NCBI RefSeq assembly: GCF_001282685.1
Contig: NZ_LN875035.1
Location: 2,404,001-2,468,000, forward strand
Direction: 5' to 3'
Length of the DNA: 64,000 nt
DNA from: Niameybacter massiliensis
GTDB lineage: Bacteria > Bacillota > Clostridia > Lachnospirales > Cellulosilyticaceae
A program made the position numbers and the translations under genes. The notes under the pieces are model-generated. The model did no database searches, had not been told where the DNA came from, and saw only the letters and a program-made list of their open reading frames with translations. Shown piece after piece: positions 42,213-52,451 of this stretch; the stretch's first letter is position 1; each line of letters begins with the position of its first letter.

Positions 42213-44371
42213 TTCTTACTTTTTCTATTTTCCCAACTTACCCAAAGTTGACCTGCAATAAATATAGTTGAATAACATCCACTGATTACACCAACCATCA
42301 TAGGTAATGCAAAAATTTCTATAGCATGAATGCCGTAGTACATTGCAAAGACATACATAATAAGGACACTAATAAATGTGGTTAAACTTGTATTAATTGA
42401 TCTTGTAAGAGACTGAGTAATACTTAAATTCACTACATCTTGTAGTGGCCATTTAGCTTTATCTTTAATCTCTTCTCTAATACGGTCATAGATAACAATG
42501 GTATCGTTAATGGAATAACCAATAATGGTTAATGTAATGGCCACAAATGTATCATTGAGAGGATTCCCTAGTACGACAAAGGCAAAAAAGACAATACACA
42601 CATCATGTATTAAGGCAACCATAGCCATCATCCCTGCTGATAGGCCTCCAATATGTTTAAATCTTATCCATACATAGACAACGATCATCAAAAATGAAAG
42701 TGCAATGGCTATAGCTGAATTGATCATAGCCTTTTGACCAATGTATGGTTCTACCATATAAGACTCTGCAAGTTGAATATTTGCCTCTTTAAAATGTGTC
42801 TGTAAGGTATTGCCGAGCTGCTCTTGTTCTTCTGGAAGTAACCCCTGATTACCTGCTAAGGTCACATTTAATTTTTTCTCTTTACTTCCTAAGTCACTTG
42901 TTATCTGAACTGTTACAGGTCTCTCTAGAACAGGTGCCAGTATCTTTTCTACTTCTTTTGCATTAATTTCTCCTATGTAGGTATACTTTAATACTGCTCC
43001 ACCTTTAAATTGGATATCTAGTTGCACCCCTTTAGTCAAGCAAGTGATCATTCCTCCAGCTAAGAGCATAATAGATAATGCAAACGCAATCCATCTTTTC
43101 TCATAGAAAGGTACCATCTTATAAGATTTTCCTCTACTAAAAAGACAAGGTGCTTGCATCTTTTTAAATCTAACAAGAGATAAAAGCATAATTTTAGAAG
43201 AGAAAATTCCTGCTACAAAGTTTAGAACCATCCCTACTAGTAACGTATACCCAAAGGAAAGCATGGTTCCTGAGCCGAAAATCATTAAAATCACAGCTAC
43301 TATTGCACTGGTTACATTCCCATCAAATACTGCTGAAAAAGCTCTGTGATATCCATTACGAATAGCCTTTTCTAAACGCATGTCTTTCCTTAACTCTTCT
43401 CCTATACGCTCACCAATAATAACATTTGCATCTACACTCATACCTAATGATAAAATAATCCCTGCTATCCCCGGTAAAGTTAAGGTGATTTGTGGAATAG
43501 ACAAGGCTAAGAGTTCTGCTGCTAACTGCATGGCTAATACAATGGAACTAATAACCCCTACAAGTCTATATCTGATAATCATAAAGAGACAAATAAGAAC
43601 AAATGCTACAGCACCTGCTACAACCATCACATCCAGTGCACCATTGCCAAGTGTAGGACTGATTGTACTATGATTTTTTGTTGCCATTGAGAAAGGTAAT
43701 GCCCCTGCATTGATTTGATCTGCCAATGCACTGGCTTCTTGATCCGTAAAATTGCCTGAAATCATGGCATTGCCATCTGTTATAGCTTCATGGACATTTG
43801 CTGCTGAAATCAAATTCTCATCCATAAAAATATAAATAGGCTGACCAATCAACCTTTGTGTCGCCTCTCCAAAGAGCTTTGTGCCTTCTGTATCAAAGCT
43901 TAATTGTACAACATATTGACCATGTTCTAGATCAGCTTGAGGTGCGCTTTGTTTAACATGTTTACCTTCCACTAAGATATTATTATTTGCATCTCTAAAG
44001 GTAAGTTTTGCTGTTTGACCAAGTTCTGCTATAGCCTTCTCTGGGTTAAAATCCTTTTCATCAGATTTCCAGGGAAATCTGACAAGTACCCTGCCATTTT
44101 GTGCATCTATCGTCACTTCTCGGTCTAGAATTTTCTTTGCATCTAGCCTTGCTTCTATAATAGACCTTGCTGCATTCATTTCCTCTACAGTTGGCTGACG
44201 CTCTAAGTCTACAGGCTCATAAATTGCCTCTACACCCCCACGAATATCTATACCATAGCGCATTTGATTGGCACCTTTTATACTACCTATTCCAAAAAAC
44301 GCTACATAACTTAATAGAATAATTCCTATTAAGAAAATAAAAAATGCACTCTTTTTAACATGTCTCTCCAC
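42197..44371 (-). CDS. secDF: Protein translocase subunit SecDF (fused)
   Basis: 724 aa fusion of SecD and SecF. SecD part: the first helix, GIDIRGGVEAIYEP, an exported P1-like region, then five helices with ITLPGIAGIILSLGMSVDANVIIGERIGEEL. SecF part (about 405 on): QFKGGAVLKYTYIGEIN, then GYSINDTIVIYDRIREE with LTTFISVLIMYVFAMYY. The fused form is usual in Firmicutes. It uses proton or sodium motive force to help pull proteins out of SecYEG. The start is a GTG with GGAGG eight bases upstream. Confidence 0.96.
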   Translation of the reverse strand: MERHVKKSAFFIFLIGIILLSYVAFFGIGSIKGANQMRYGIDIRGGVEAIYEPVDLERQPTVEEMNAARSIIEARLDAKKILDREVTIDAQNGRVLVRFPWKSDEKDFNPEKAIAELGQTAKLTFRDANNNILVEGKHVKQSAPQADLEHGQYVVQLSFDTEGTKLFGEATQRLIGQPIYIFMDENLISAANVHEAITDGNAMISGNFTDQEASALADQINAGALPFSMATKNHSTISPTLGNGALDVMVVAGAVAFVLICLFMIIRYRLVGVISSIVLAMQLAAELLALSIPQITLTLPGIAGIILSLGMSVDANVIIGERIGEELRKDMRLEKAIRNGYHRAFSAVFDGNVTSAIVAVILMIFGSGTMLSFGYTLLVGMVLNFVAGIFSSKIMLLSLVRFKKMQAPCLFSRGKSYKMVPFYEKRWIAFALSIMLLAGGMITCLTKGVQLDIQFKGGAVLKYTYIGEINAKEVEKILAPVLERPVTVQITSDLGSKEKKLNVTLAGNQGLLPEEQEQLGNTLQTHFKEANIQLAESYMVEPYIGQKAMINSAIAIALSFLMIVVYVWIRFKHIGGLSAGMMAMVALIHDVCIVFFAFVVLGNPLNDTFVAITLTIIGYSINDTIVIYDRIREEIKDKAKWPLQDVVNLSITQSLTRSINTSLTTFISVLIMYVFAMYYGIHAIEIFALPMMVGVISGCYSTIFIAGQLWVSWENRKSKKKSLE

Positions 44372-44405
44372 GTTTCATTCCTCCAAATTTTTAAAATATA
44401 TTAAT

Positions 44406-44792
44406 TTAAATTGGAGAAATAAACCCTTTTGGTCCATCCTTATGATGTATGTAAGAAATAATTCTAATAAAACTACTGATTACAAATCCTATCAATATTA
44501 CTCTCATATATAATAAATAGCACAGTTGCACTTGAATACTTTGTAATAGTATCCGTAAGATCTCAATGCGGTCTATTTTCACCTCTTGCCTCATCATTGT
44601 AAGTCTCATACTACTTATAACAGGTACACTCATAGACTCCCACTCTACTACATTTGAGACTTGATGCCTGAAATCTTGCTTTTCTATTTTTAAGCTTTGT
44701 AACTGCTTTATGCCAAGTCCTAAAGAGAATAGCATACATAAAATCATGCACAAACTTATAGTTTTTTTGAAATAATACTTTTGGTGATCCAC
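44406..44792 (-). CDS. Small membrane protein upstream of secDF
   Basis: 128 aa starting at GTG behind AAGGGGGAG. It has two hydrophobic helices, about 10-28 (TISLCMILCMLFSLGLG) and about 93-112 (YLLYMRVILIGFVISSFI), with an exported loop of about 65 residues between them. The stop is 35 bases before secDF, so the genes are cotranscribed. I know no family name; a partner or regulator of SecDF is only suggested by position. Confidence 0.65.
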   Translation of the reverse strand: MDHQKYYFKKTISLCMILCMLFSLGLGIKQLQSLKIEKQDFRHQVSNVVEWESMSVPVISSMRLTMMRQEVKIDRIEILRILLQSIQVQLCYLLYMRVILIGFVISSFIRIISYIHHKDGPKGFISPI

Positions 44793-44914
44793 TGCTATTT
44801 CTCCCCCTTCTTATCTAGTTTCATCATAGTCAGTTTAAGAGGTTACGTCAATATTTATTTTAAATATTTTAGTATATTATAAACACTAAAATGAAACACT
44901 TATTCTAGGTACGC

Positions 44915-44944
44915 AAAAAAGCACTAACCGTTTGGTTAGTGCTT
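44915..44944 (-). terminator. Terminator of the 6S RNA gene
   Basis: AAGCACTAACC (44919-44929) pairs perfectly with GGTTAGTGCTT (44934-44944), followed on minus by six T residues. Confidence 0.92.
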
Positions 44945-45155
44945 GATTTTCAACTTTGTCCCAAAATGCCGTTCCTGGTATTTTGACGCCCTAGCTTAGC
45001 TAGGTGGGAAACTAGCTATTGAAGTCCTGTTGTCCGCTGCCCAAAGGGAATTAGCTTGCGGCCTAACATTTGCTTCATAGCGCGATATCGTCTCCCGAAC
45101 GTAAATTGTAGGTTCAAAATAACAGGGTCTCGAACATTACAGGAGTCATTTAAGT
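44945..45155 (-). ncRNA. ssrS: Probable 6S RNA
   Basis: About 210 nt, no ORF, strong own promoter and terminator. The 5' half reads CTCCTGTAATGTTCGAGACC, then ATTTTGAACCTAC and GTTCGGGAG; the 3' half reads CCAGGAACGGCATTTTGGGA. The pairs ATGTTCG/CGGCAT and CCTG-TATTTTGA/TCAAAATA-CAGG form the long closing stem, as in bacterial 6S RNAs, with an AT/GC-mixed central bulge. An extra hairpin (CCTAGC/GCTAGG) lies near the 3' part. 6S RNA mimics an open promoter and traps sigma-A RNA polymerase in stationary phase. The assignment is from remembered motifs and fold, not from a covariance model. Confidence 0.75.
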
Positions 45156-45162
45156 TATCTTT

Positions 45163-45190
45163 ATTATATCACTTCTCTCCTCTTTTGCAA
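45163..45190 (-). promoter_or_regulatory. Promoter of the 6S RNA gene
   Basis: On minus, TTGCAA (45185-45190) and an extended -10 TGATATAAT (hexamer 45163-45168) are separated by 16 bases. The predicted start is near 45155. Confidence 0.78.
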
Positions 45191-45218
45191 GGGAAAAATT
45201 AAAGTAATATTTTTCTTA

Positions 45219-45824
45219 TTATTTCTTAATTTTTTTAAGTCTAAAGAAATCTTCACGTTCCTTTTCTTCAAGAACTTCTTGAATATATTTCACTTGTTCT
45301 TTGTATTTAGGAATCTGAATATGTTGAAGTGCATTGGTACGTTTTTGAGTTTTCTCAATTTCTTTAGCAAGCTTAAAAATGGAGTTTTCAATTTCTGCTA
45401 CTTCATACATTAAATATTTCACTTCTCTAAACTGTTCACATGCTCTATCTAATGCTGGATTAGTGTTATGAAACCCATAAGTAGGAAATATAGGTGCTTT
45501 ATCATATTTAACAGTAGGAATATCTACACCCATAACGCTTTTTAAAAGGATCTCAAAGTTTTCGTCCTTTGGAATACTTCTTGCGATATCTTCTACTTGA
45601 GCAATCCCCATTGTAATATTCACTGTTTGGAGTGCTGCATAAGCTTCATCTAATATATCATAAATCTTATTTTGAATATCTCTTGCCTTATCTACAAGAA
45701 GCATCATCTCACGAATGAGTACATTACGCTTCTTATCTAAAAGTTCAAAACCCTTTTGTGAAAGTTCAAGTGAGGACTTTGCTTTAATCAAATTGGATTT
45801 GGTTGGTGCTACAAGTAGTGCCAT
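45219..45824 (-). CDS. ntpD: V-type ATP synthase subunit D (central stalk)
   Basis: 201 aa. It starts MALLVAPTKSNLIKAKSSLELSQKGFELLDKKR, the family hallmark of the D subunit, and ends in a Lys/Glu coiled coil (KRTNALQHIQIPKYKEQVKYIQEVLEEKERE). The two long helices form the rotating axle inside the A3B3 head. Last gene of the nine-gene V-ATPase operon; it starts five bases after the stop of subunit B. Confidence 0.96.
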   Translation of the reverse strand: MALLVAPTKSNLIKAKSSLELSQKGFELLDKKRNVLIREMMLLVDKARDIQNKIYDILDEAYAALQTVNITMGIAQVEDIARSIPKDENFEILLKSVMGVDIPTVKYDKAPIFPTYGFHNTNPALDRACEQFREVKYLMYEVAEIENSIFKLAKEIEKTQKRTNALQHIQIPKYKEQVKYIQEVLEEKEREDFFRLKKIKK

Positions 45825-45829
45825 AACAT

Positions 45830-47215
45830 CTACTCCTTACGAGCTTTATAGTATTTTTTAATCATATCTTGTGGAATACGATCAAGTTCATTCGCTGGTA
45901 AGATAGATAAAATTTCCCAACCTAAATCTAATGTCTCTGTCATTGAACGATTTTCATTTGGTCGTTGTGCCACAAAGCTTTCTTCAAATTCACGACCAAA
46001 TTGTAAATAAAGTTTGTCTATATCACTTAAGTCATCTTCACCTATAATTTGTGAAAGGGCACGAATATCTTGAACTTTTGAATAGGCAGAGAAGATTTGG
46101 TTTGAAAGATCCGCATGATCTTCTCTTGTATATTCTTCCCCAATACCATCTTTCATCAAACGTGAAAGTGATGGTAAAACAGCAATTGGTGGATAAATAT
46201 TTTTTTGGTTGAGTTCACGGCTTAGAACGATTTGTCCTTCGGTGATGAACCCTGTAAGGTCAGGAATTGGATGTGTAATATCATCATTTGGCATAGTAAG
46301 GATAGGAATAAGTGTAATAGAACCATCCCTATCTTCTAACATGCCTGCACGTTCATAAATGGTAGAAAGGTCACTATAAAGGTATCCTGGATAACCTTTA
46401 CGTGAAGGTACTTCCTCACGTGTAGAAGAAATTTCACGGAGTGCTTCTGCGTAACTTGTCATATCTGTCAAGATAACGAGTACATGCATATTATGTTCAA
46501 AAGCTAAATACTCTGCCGCTGTTAAAGCACAACGTGGTGTAGAAATCCTTTCTACAATAGGGTCATCTGCCATATTAAGGTACATAACAACGTGATCAAG
46601 TACACCTGCTGCTTCAAAGCTACGAATGAAATAGCTTGCATCATCATGACGCACACCCATCGCACCAAAGATAACAGCAAAGTTATCTGCATTGGCCCCT
46701 TCAATTTTAGCTTGCTTTACAATTTGTACAGCAAGTTCATTATGTGCAATACCGTTTCCTGAGAAAATTGGAAGCTTTTGACCACGAATAAGTGTCATTA
46801 AACTATCTATTGCTGAAATACCTGTTTGAATAAAGTTTCTTGGGTATTTACGTGCTACTGGATTAATAGGTCGCCCATTTGTATTGGCTCTTACATTTGA
46901 AACAATTTGATACGCACCATCAATTGGTTCGCCTACCCCATTAAAAGTTCTTCCTAAAATTTCTTTTGAAAGAGGAATTTCAAGAGGTTTTCCTGTAAAT
47001 TGTACAGAAGTATTATCGGTAGAGATACCTGCAGTTCCTTCAAAGACTTGGATAATTACTTTATCCCCTTCTATTTTGATGACTTTCCCTTTACGAGTTT
47101 CTTGGCCTCCATCTACTTTGATGTTGACAATCTCACCATAGGAAACATCTTGAATATCTGAAAGAACAATAAGAGGGCCGTCTACGCGCTCTAATTTTAA
47201 GTATTCTTTTCTCAT
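45830..47215 (-). CDS. ntpB: V-type ATP synthase subunit B
   Basis: 461 aa from [16 protein letters not shown] precedes this ATG and overlaps a start three codons earlier. It is the non-catalytic head subunit: [42 protein letters not shown], with no intact GxxxxGKT P-loop, as expected. Near the C-terminus are [21 protein letters not shown] and [12 protein letters not shown]. Length is normal. It follows subunit A by 17 bases and precedes D. Confidence 0.97.
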   Translation of the reverse strand: MRKEYLKLERVDGPLIVLSDIQDVSYGEIVNIKVDGGQETRKGKVIKIEGDKVIIQVFEGTAGISTDNTSVQFTGKPLEIPLSKEILGRTFNGVGEPIDGAYQIVSNVRANTNGRPINPVARKYPRNFIQTGISAIDSLMTLIRGQKLPIFSGNGIAHNELAVQIVKQAKIEGANADNFAVIFGAMGVRHDDASYFIRSFEAAGVLDHVVMYLNMADDPIVERISTPRCALTAAEYLAFEHNMHVLVILTDMTSYAEALREISSTREEVPSRKGYPGYLYSDLSTIYERAGMLEDRDGSITLIPILTMPNDDITHPIPDLTGFITEGQIVLSRELNQKNIYPPIAVLPSLSRLMKDGIGEEYTREDHADLSNQIFSAYSKVQDIRALSQIIGEDDLSDIDKLYLQFGREFEESFVAQRPNENRSMTETLDLGWEILSILPANELDRIPQDMIKKYYKARKE

Positions 47216-47232
47216 TTTGACCATCCTAACTG

Positions 47233-49002
47233 TTATTCATATTTTTCCCTTAAGCTTCTATAAGTGTCCACAATTTTCTTCTCAAGCTCATCAAGAAGAT
47301 AAACTTGATCATTAGGCACATCATATTTCATCTTCACAACATCATCAAAGACTCTTTCTTTCCTAATTGTAGATAAAGGTATACCTTTCTTTACACAAGC
47401 AAGTGCACTTGTATAAAGAGTGTCAATAACGCGCAACATTTTATATTGCTTTTCTAATGACACATAGGTGTCGTCTTTATGGAGCGCATTTTGTTGTAGG
47501 AAACCTTTCTTGATTGTTCTTGCAATCTCAAGTACAAGATGTTGGTCATTTGGAAGAACATCTTCCCCTACTAATTGTACAATTTCATTTAACTTTTCTT
47601 CTTCTTGAAGTAAACGAATCATCTTTGCACGAAGTGGAAGCATTTCTGGTGATACATTTTCACGATACCATTCATCTAGCATGGTTACATAACCGCTATA
47701 ACTTGTTAGATAGTTGATAGCAGGATAGTGTCTTGCATAAGCAAGTTTTTTATCAAGGGCTAAGAACGCACTTACGAAACGTTTTGTATTTTCTGTAACA
47801 GGCTCAGAGAAGTCACCACCAGCTGGGGATACCGCTCCGATAATTGTAACCGATGCTTCTTTATTATTAAGTGTTGTTACACACCCCGCACGTTCATAGA
47901 ACTGAGCAAGTCTTGATGGTAAATAAGCTGGATAACCTTCTTCTGCTGGCATCTCTTCAAGACGACCTGAGATTTCACGAAGTGCCTCCGCCCATCTAGA
48001 TGTGGAGTCAGCCATGATTGCAACGTCATAACCCATATCTCTAAAGTATTCAGCCATTGTAATACCTGTATAAATACTTGCTTCACGGGCTGCTACTGGC
48101 ATGTTAGAAGTATTAGCAATCAAGATCGTACGTTCCATCAGTGGTCTATTGGTACGTGGGTCAATAAGTGCTGGGAACTCTTCAAGTACGTTAGTCATCT
48201 CATTACCACGCTCACCACAACCAATGTAAACAATAATATCTGCATCAGACCATTTTGCAAGCTGATGCTGTGTGACTGTTTTTCCTGTACCAAATCCTCC
48301 TGGAAGACCAACTGTTCCTCCTTTTGCAACTGGGAAGAAACTATCAATAACACGTTGTCCTGTAATCAGTGGTTTGTAAATTGGAATACGTTTTTGGATA
48401 GGTCTTGGGCGTCTAACTGGCCATTTTTGTGCCAATGTTAGCTCATGTACCTCTCCAGCTTCTGTCTCTATTTTTACAACTGTATCATTTAAAGTATAAA
48501 TACCATTAGGTTTGACTTCGATAACTTTACCTGAAAGATTTGGTGGTACCATTAAACGATGTTCAATACTAAGTGTTTCTTGAACTGTTGCATAAATCCC
48601 ACCCGGTGTAAGCACATCACCTACTTGGGCAACAACTTTAACTTCCCAAGGTGCTGTTGGATCAATAGAAAGAAGACCTATACCTTCTGGGATAAAGTTT
48701 TTAGAGATTTTTTCGATTTGTTTAAGTGGTCTTTGAATACCATCAAACATATTTCCAAGCATCCCAGGTCCTAAGGTCAGTGAGAGAGGTGCACCTGTTG
48801 GGTACACTTCCTCTCCTGCTCTAAGTCCTTCTGTTTCTTCATAAACTTGGATAGTTGCCGCATCTCCTTCAAGAGATACAACTTCACCAATCAATTGTTG
48901 TCTACCTACTGTTACCATTTCATTAACTTTAAAACTTGCCATTTTGCTTCCTTCAACAACAGGGCCGTTGACAAGCTCTACAATTCCTACTGCCTTACTC
49001 AT
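47233..49002 (-). CDS. ntpA: V-type ATP synthase subunit A (catalytic)
   Basis: 589 aa. The P-loop [11 protein letters not shown] lies about residue 230, preceded by the A-type non-homologous region ([25 protein letters not shown]). [44 protein letters not shown] and [17 protein letters not shown] follow. It hydrolyses or makes ATP in the A3B3 head. The gene overlaps subunit E by eight bases. Normal length; no intein. Confidence 0.98.
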   Translation of the reverse strand: MSKAVGIVELVNGPVVEGSKMASFKVNEMVTVGRQQLIGEVVSLEGDAATIQVYEETEGLRAGEEVYPTGAPLSLTLGPGMLGNMFDGIQRPLKQIEKISKNFIPEGIGLLSIDPTAPWEVKVVAQVGDVLTPGGIYATVQETLSIEHRLMVPPNLSGKVIEVKPNGIYTLNDTVVKIETEAGEVHELTLAQKWPVRRPRPIQKRIPIYKPLITGQRVIDSFFPVAKGGTVGLPGGFGTGKTVTQHQLAKWSDADIIVYIGCGERGNEMTNVLEEFPALIDPRTNRPLMERTILIANTSNMPVAAREASIYTGITMAEYFRDMGYDVAIMADSTSRWAEALREISGRLEEMPAEEGYPAYLPSRLAQFYERAGCVTTLNNKEASVTIIGAVSPAGGDFSEPVTENTKRFVSAFLALDKKLAYARHYPAINYLTSYSGYVTMLDEWYRENVSPEMLPLRAKMIRLLQEEEKLNEIVQLVGEDVLPNDQHLVLEIARTIKKGFLQQNALHKDDTYVSLEKQYKMLRVIDTLYTSALACVKKGIPLSTIRKERVFDDVVKMKYDVPNDQVYLLDELEKKIVDTYRSLREKYE

Positions 49003-49636
49003 CTAGTCCACCAACCTCTCCAATAGCTTGAAAGAGCATCTCTACGATTTCATCACGGTGGTCATCGATTAATGTAGCAATAGATAAATCAATTCTAAGA
49101 TTTTTTAGCGGACTATCTAAAATAATCCCACCGATCATACTGTCCTCTTTAACAGCTGGTGTAAATTTATCTCTACTTATACCAGTTGCTTCAAGTTGAG
49201 TTAATACATATTCACCATATTGTGCTTGGTCTTCCTTTGTCATATAAAGAACAAAGTCTGTATCATAACTTCTTAAATCATCTAATTTACTCATGCTATT
49301 TTCTAAAAACTTCTTGTACTCAGGTGTTGCCTTAAATGCCACAACACGTGCTTTAAGGTGTTCCATAAATACACCAATATATTTTTCCTTAGTAAGCATT
49401 GTTTGCTTTTTAGTTTGCATTTTTGCTTTACTGATTAATTCTAATCTTTTAATTTCACCTTTTTTTCTAGCATTTTCTATTATATCATCTGCATCTTTGT
49501 CAACTTTGCGCTTGTGCTCAGACATAATCTCTGCATATTCTTTTTCCATGCCTTCGATTTTTTCACCGATTTCTGCTTTGATATCTTGTTGGAGCAGCTT
49601 AGAAAATAAGGATAATTTTTGCTCTATAGTTACCAT
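48995..49636 (-). CDS. ntpE: V-type ATP synthase subunit E (peripheral stalk)
   Basis: 213 aa starting at MVTIEQKLSLF; GAGGTG lies six bases before this ATG, while a GTG three codons up is less likely. The N-terminal 100 residues are a charged coiled coil (IEGMEKEYAEIMSEHKRKVDKDADDII), and the C-terminal domain (about 110-213, with MIGGIILDSPLKNLRIDLSI) binds the head. It pairs with the small H/G subunit to make the stator stalks. Overlaps the start of subunit A. Confidence 0.92.
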   Translation of the reverse strand: MVTIEQKLSLFSKLLQQDIKAEIGEKIEGMEKEYAEIMSEHKRKVDKDADDIIENARKKGEIKRLELISKAKMQTKKQTMLTKEKYIGVFMEHLKARVVAFKATPEYKKFLENSMSKLDDLRSYDTDFVLYMTKEDQAQYGEYVLTQLEATGISRDKFTPAVKEDSMIGGIILDSPLKNLRIDLSIATLIDDHRDEIVEMLFQAIGEVGGLDE

Positions 49637-49646
49637 TGTTTTCACC

Positions 49647-49955
49647 TCATATACGAATACCGACTGATTCTCTTATATAATTGGTAATGGCATTTTCACT
49701 GCGCATCGTTCCATGTCTATCTGGAATTTCCATTATAAGAGGTCTTGCTACTTTTAATTTCATATCCATAATCTCTTCTTTTGCTAAATCCATTGTACGT
49801 TCTGTGACAATGACAAGACCAATTTCTTCATCTTTCATTGCAGTCTGTAGCGCTTCAAGGAGTTCTTCTTTCTCATGTACAATGACTCCTCCTATACCTG
49901 CTAAGCGCATACCTACCCAGGTATCTCTATTATCGCTAATTAAAAAAGATTTCAT
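49647..49955 (-). CDS. V-type ATP synthase subunit F
   Basis: 102 aa. It has the F-subunit fold: FLISDNRDTWVGMRLAGIGGVIV at the N-terminus, then GLVIVTERTMDLAKEEI and RPLIMEIPDRHG. This is the small central-stalk subunit that binds D (called NtpG in Enterococcus). Spacing to subunit E is 10 bases, so expression is coupled. The ribosome binding site is weak. Confidence 0.93.
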   Translation of the reverse strand: MKSFLISDNRDTWVGMRLAGIGGVIVHEKEELLEALQTAMKDEEIGLVIVTERTMDLAKEEIMDMKLKVARPLIMEIPDRHGTMRSENAITNYIRESVGIRI

Positions 49956-49982
49956 AGCTTCTACTCTTTTCTAAAAAGATTT

Positions 49983-50417
49983 TTATACAAAAAGAATTAA
50001 GATAGAAATAATCATACCGTAGATTGCGATACCTTCTGCCATACCTACGAAGATTAATGTTTTACCTAAGATAGATGAATCTTCTGATACTGCTCCAATT
50101 GCTGAAGAACCTACTGCACCTACCGCACGACCTGTACCCATTGTTGCAAGACCTGTACTTAAAGCTGCTGCAACATATTTAAGACCATCACCAAATGAAG
50201 CACCTACTGTAGCTGCCGCTGTTCCTGCTTCTGCAGCAAATACTGGGCTACTCATTAACATAAATACAAATGCACCTGCAAGAACAAATGAGAAAGCTGA
50301 AAGTGAAGTTGTTGTTGCATGTTTTAAATTTACTCTTTTATTTTGACGCATAATACGAACTCCATAACCAATTGTACTTACTGCAATTACTGCTGCTAAA
50401 ATAACCATAATTTCCAT
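49983..50417 (-). CDS. ntpK: V-type ATP synthase subunit K (membrane rotor)
   Basis: 144 aa. Four hydrophobic segments. The second hairpin (about 75-144) is a full rotor hairpin: LKYVAAALSTGLATMGTGRAVGAVG then LIFVGMAEGIAIYGMIISILIL, with the ion-binding Glu in GMAEGIAIYG (about residue 127). The first pair (about 3-23 and 37-60) is shorter, lacks a carboxylate, and is separated by an Ala-rich loop. This fits a doubled rotor subunit whose first copy has decayed, as in NtpK. Whether Na or H is moved cannot be told; no clear Gln ligand is seen in the third helix. Confidence 0.92.
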   Translation of the reverse strand: MEIMVILAAVIAVSTIGYGVRIMRQNKRVNLKHATTTSLSAFSFVLAGAFVFMLMSSPVFAAEAGTAAATVGASFGDGLKYVAAALSTGLATMGTGRAVGAVGSSAIGAVSEDSSILGKTLIFVGMAEGIAIYGMIISILILFV

Positions 50418-50456
50418 TTTAAATGTCTCCTTTTCGTGTTTCCTTATATTGATTTA

Positions 50457-52433
50457 TTAATCTTCTATTTTAATTGGTGCGTACATTTCGCCGTCACCTG
50501 TAAAATACTTACTAAACATTTCGTAGTATTGAAGTCTTAGACCTTGTATAAATACAACTAAGCCCTCAAGGGTTAAAATCAAGATATTACCAATAATTAA
50601 AATAATAAATTTTAATATAAAACTACTTGTCATCTCTGACATTACTAAGAATGCCATAAATAATCCAGCATGGTTAAGTGCAAAAGCACCTACACGGATG
50701 AATGAAATCCCATTACTCAAAGCACCTAAGATAGTTTCAACACCTTCAAAAATACTTTCAATAAAGTAAGATCCTACTTCACCATGAATATATGGTTTTT
50801 CTCTTTTGATCATGTTGGTAAGTGGCTCTTTTAATATCATAATAATGAGCATAAGTGCCATAATACCTAGCGGTACAAAAGGTGATACTGGGATAAGTTT
50901 AAAGATTGCAACCAATGTTCCTACAAATCCCATAAAGAAAATATATCCTGCGATACCATTCTTACCAAATATACCATCCTCAATGTCACCTCTTCTAAGT
51001 GAATTGATAATTCCAATGATATATGAAACTGAAAGTACTACTACCCCAAATACAACACCTGAAATAAGAACAGGCATAATATTAACTTTTGAAAGTGGGC
51101 TACCTACAATATGTGGCAACCAAGGGAGTTGTTCATGTTCAAGTCCAAATAAACTACCATAGACAAAACCAAAGGTAATAGAACTTAGTCCAAGTCTTGT
51201 TAAAATACCTCCAGCCACTTTGCTCTTCTTAGCAATCAAAATTCCTGCTAGGAAGTAGATAAATCCTTGACCAATATCTCCAAACATAATCCCAAACATA
51301 AGCATAAATGTAATAGCTAAAAATGGTGTTGGATCTATTTCATGATAAGATGGTAGGCCATATAGCTCTACAATCATTTCAAACGGCTTAAACAGCCAGT
51401 TATTTTTTAATTTTGTTGGTGGAATCACTTTCTTATCTAATTCATTTGCATCTTTGGCTATAACAACAAATTTATCTGTGATATCTCCAATTTTTTCTTC
51501 AATATGAAGCTGGTCTTTTTTACTCACCCAGACATTCATCACAAACAAGTTATTACCATGAACAATTTCTTCTTTTATTTTAAGTATCTTTTCTTCAATC
51601 TTAATTCTTGTATAAATCTTATTTAATGCTAAGGTTTTGATTTGTAGATTGTTAAGAAGTACTTTTTCAATTTGTGCTACTTCATTCTGAATTTCATTAA
51701 TTTTTTCTGTTGTTGACTCAACTAAAGTACCAGGCATTGTAATAATATCATCTGGTATTCTAAGTGGTGTCCAGTTTAAAGATTTAAGCAATCTTTTAGT
51801 TTCTTTCTTAAATTGCTTTGGATAAAGAACCAAGTAGATATCTTCTCTTGAATCTTCTATATCCCCAATCTTTAGTACAATTGCACTGATATTTTCATAG
51901 TTTTTCTTAATTTGGATTTTATTATCGTACGATAACATCCCTACTTGGAAATCAAAATAATTAAGATCATGTAAATCATTAAAATTACACCATTGATCTT
52001 TAATACAACTTACTTTTTGCTTGAAGTTTTGAAGCTCTTTAAGACGTGCTTTTTTATTATTGACAGCCTCTATATTCTCCCATAGTTCTGTCTTTAAGTT
52101 TACTAAATCACTCTTTGCTTCAGCTAACTGGTACTTGCGCCCCACATTGACTTTATCTAGTTTTAATGTAAGTCCCATACCACTTGCGATGGTTTTAACC
52201 TCTTCAAGCATCTCACCATAATCTGCTTCCATATGTGCATAATTTTCAATAACAGGTAGTGCATCTTGCGGCATCATTGCTTCATATTGATGAACCATAT
52301 AATTATTGTCATATACATCATTATGTTCTAAGTTTAGGTGAATACTTTCACTGAGTACTAACTCTTCTAATATTGCATGCTCATCTTCGAGTGAGCCTAC
52401 CAGATTGAGCAAGACCATTTTTTCAATAGCCAT
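50457..52433 (-). CDS. ntpI: V-type ATP synthase subunit I (membrane stator, a-like)
   Basis: 658 aa. The soluble N-terminal half (1-360) with long coiled coils (for example ATEKINEIQNEVAQIEKVLLNNLQ) is followed by about eight membrane helices. ITFMLMFGIMFGDIGQGFIYFLAGI and SFIRVGAFALNHAGLFMAFLVM are family signatures, the Arg in SFIRVGAFALNHAG being the essential ion-path residue. The domain order is that of NtpI/Vph1. It forms the ion half-channels facing the K ring. Confidence 0.95.
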   Translation of the reverse strand: MAIEKMVLLNLVGSLEDEHAILEELVLSESIHLNLEHNDVYDNNYMVHQYEAMMPQDALPVIENYAHMEADYGEMLEEVKTIASGMGLTLKLDKVNVGRKYQLAEAKSDLVNLKTELWENIEAVNNKKARLKELQNFKQKVSCIKDQWCNFNDLHDLNYFDFQVGMLSYDNKIQIKKNYENISAIVLKIGDIEDSREDIYLVLYPKQFKKETKRLLKSLNWTPLRIPDDIITMPGTLVESTTEKINEIQNEVAQIEKVLLNNLQIKTLALNKIYTRIKIEEKILKIKEEIVHGNNLFVMNVWVSKKDQLHIEEKIGDITDKFVVIAKDANELDKKVIPPTKLKNNWLFKPFEMIVELYGLPSYHEIDPTPFLAITFMLMFGIMFGDIGQGFIYFLAGILIAKKSKVAGGILTRLGLSSITFGFVYGSLFGLEHEQLPWLPHIVGSPLSKVNIMPVLISGVVFGVVVLSVSYIIGIINSLRRGDIEDGIFGKNGIAGYIFFMGFVGTLVAIFKLIPVSPFVPLGIMALMLIIMILKEPLTNMIKREKPYIHGEVGSYFIESIFEGVETILGALSNGISFIRVGAFALNHAGLFMAFLVMSEMTSSFILKFIILIIGNILILTLEGLVVFIQGLRLQYYEMFSKYFTGDGEMYAPIKIED

Positions 52434-52451
52434 CTACTGTTCCTCCACTCA

